From Chloroflexota bacterium (GTDB taxonomy: Bacteria; Chloroflexota; Dehalococcoidia; Lucifugimonadales; UBA1127), in assembly GCA_028873745.1 (NCBI GenBank), contig JAPPNT010000129.1, forward strand, positions 17,142 to 33,612: a stretch of DNA of 16,471 bases, in the 5' to 3' direction. Numbering within the stretch: the stretch's first letter is position 1; every line of letters starts with the position of its first letter. The notes under the pieces were generated by a model, which made no database searches, had not been told where the DNA came from, and saw nothing but the letters and a program-made list of their open reading frames with translations. Positions 15,759 to 16,471 of this stretch are shown in pieces. A program made the position numbers and the translations under genes.

Positions 15759-16365
15759 GACCGGCATCTTCGGCTTCGGATCGGAGCCTGCCCGGGTCCG
15801 CGCAACCCTCCTTGAGAGCGGCGCGCTGGTGCAGTCCGCCAAGTACATCGTCGACACCCTCCTGCGCGCCATGGGCGTCTCCGCCATCTCCACCATCTCC
15901 AAGCCGCCCGACGACTCGCCGGACACCCAGCTCATCGAGATCACCGGCGAAGACTCCGGCCTGCTCATCGGCCGCCGGGGCGAGACCCTCCGCGTGATGC
16001 AGTTCATGATGAACCTGCTCCTGAGCCGCGACCCGGAACAGCCCGACGGCCGCGTCATGCTCGACGTCGAGCAGTACCGCCACCGCCGCACGCAGGTGCT
16101 GAAGGGCCTCGCACTCCGCGTCGCCGACCGCGTTGGCAGCTCCGGCCGCGCCTTCACCCTCGAGCCCATGTCCGCCGCCGAGCGCCGCGCCATCCACGTC
16201 GCCCTCACGGACCACCCGCGCGTCGTCACCCAGAGCGTCGGCGAGGGAGAGGACCGCAAGGTGATGGTCATGCCCCGCACGGGCGAGCCCCTGCCCCGCA
16301 TCCGCCCCAATCGCAACCGCCGCCGCAACCCGAACCGCGCCCCCCAGGGCGGCGCCGGCGGCTAG
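15646..16365 (+). CDS. jag: Jag/KhpB (EloR) RNA-binding protein
   Basis: 239-aa cytoplasmic RNA-binding protein, usually co-transcribed with yidC and linked in Firmicutes to cell elongation and sRNA/mRNA binding. It has a Jag_N domain (about 3-55, KTVEEAIELALKQL...GKTGIFGFG), a KH domain (about 65-142) with the GxxG loop IGRRGE at 108-113, an R3H domain (about 145-210) with R180-x3-H184, and a basic Arg/Asn/Pro tail. ATG at 15646 is preferred; GTG at 15643 has a closer-to-ideal 7-nt spacing from AGGAG and is a real alternative. The first ~37 codons overlap the yidC 3' end in another frame. In that stretch third positions carry many A or T, unlike the rest of the gene. Confidence 0.95.
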   Translation: MEKVEANGKTVEEAIELALKQLDVRREEAVIEVLSHGKTGIFGFGSEPARVRATLLESGALVQSAKYIVDTLLRAMGVSAISTISKPPDDSPDTQLIEITGEDSGLLIGRRGETLRVMQFMMNLLLSRDPEQPDGRVMLDVEQYRHRRTQVLKGLALRVADRVGSSGRAFTLEPMSAAERRAIHVALTDHPRVVTQSVGEGEDRKVMVMPRTGEPLPRIRPNRNRRRNPNRAPQGGAGG

Positions 16366-16396
16366 TCCGCCCATAGCGCCGGGGTGCCCGGTGGCC

Positions 16397-16402
16397 TATA
16401 AT
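16397..16402 (+). promoter_or_regulatory. -10 box of the tRNA-Pro promoter
   Basis: A perfect TATAAT lies 20 nt before the tRNA 5' end. The -35 region (about 16374-16379, TAGCGC) is poor. The transcript start should be near 16409. Confidence 0.6.
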
Positions 16403-16421
16403 TGAATAGTTGTGCATCAGA

Positions 16422-16471
<50 letters not shown>

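Overview
The window looks like a chromosomal segment of a high-GC bacterium, most likely Chloroflexota of the Dehalococcoidia type. This is inferred from four things: a 23S-5S rRNA unit with its own promoter and no 16S gene next to it, which is the arrangement known from Dehalococcoides; a short YidC without a large periplasmic domain; dispersed CCTGAGCTTGTCGAAGG-type and TTCCCGC..GCGGGAATCCAG-type repeats; and strong G/C third-position bias in the housekeeping genes. No database search was run, so the lineage is a hypothesis.

Left part, minus strand (1-4600). Reading in the direction of transcription, a 5S rRNA is followed by a stand-alone GyrI-like small-molecule-binding protein. Next comes a sigma70-type promoter (3721-3749) driving a four-S1-domain ribosomal protein S1-like gene and then clpC, which is almost complete but runs off the left edge. 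Short hairpins lie between the S1 gene and clpC.

Centre, minus strand (4424-9003). A tlyA-folB pair lies directly upstream of the 23S-5S unit. TlyA is an rRNA 2'-O-methyltransferase and FolB is dihydroneopterin aldolase. Between folB and 23S there is a strong promoter and then, about 100 nt into the transcript, a near-perfect intrinsic terminator that RNA polymerase would meet before reaching 23S. The 23S ends are bracketed by a 21-bp processing stem. The 23S sequence carries an A2057/U2611 (E. coli numbering) pair in the macrolide site.

Middle, accessory (9004-12823). A patch of short genome-type repeats separates tlyA from a divergent UbiA-family gene resembling decaprenyl-phosphate phosphoribosyltransferase. 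Then comes a lower-GC stretch with two convergent genes: an AlbA_2 (Schlafen-type) protein with an unrecognised C-terminal half, and a membrane-anchored, coiled-coil, Mrr-type nuclease with a C-terminal topoisomerase-type zinc ribbon. This pair is the best candidate in the window for an undescribed, perhaps defensive, module. Nothing in the sequence proves they work together.

Right part, plus strand (12716-16471). The conserved rpmH-rnpA-yidD-yidC-jag cluster runs from an extended -10 promoter. It encodes ribosomal protein L34, RNase P protein, two membrane-insertion proteins and the RNA-binding protein Jag/KhpB. A lipoprotein with a PQQ-type beta-propeller, resembling BamB, is inserted between yidD and yidC. 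The 3' end of yidC overlaps the 5' end of jag out of frame by about 113 bp, so one DNA stretch encodes both the basic tail of YidC and the Jag_N domain. A tRNA-Pro(CGG), cut by the window edge, follows its own TATAAT box. No dnaA gene or DnaA-box cluster was seen beside rpmH.
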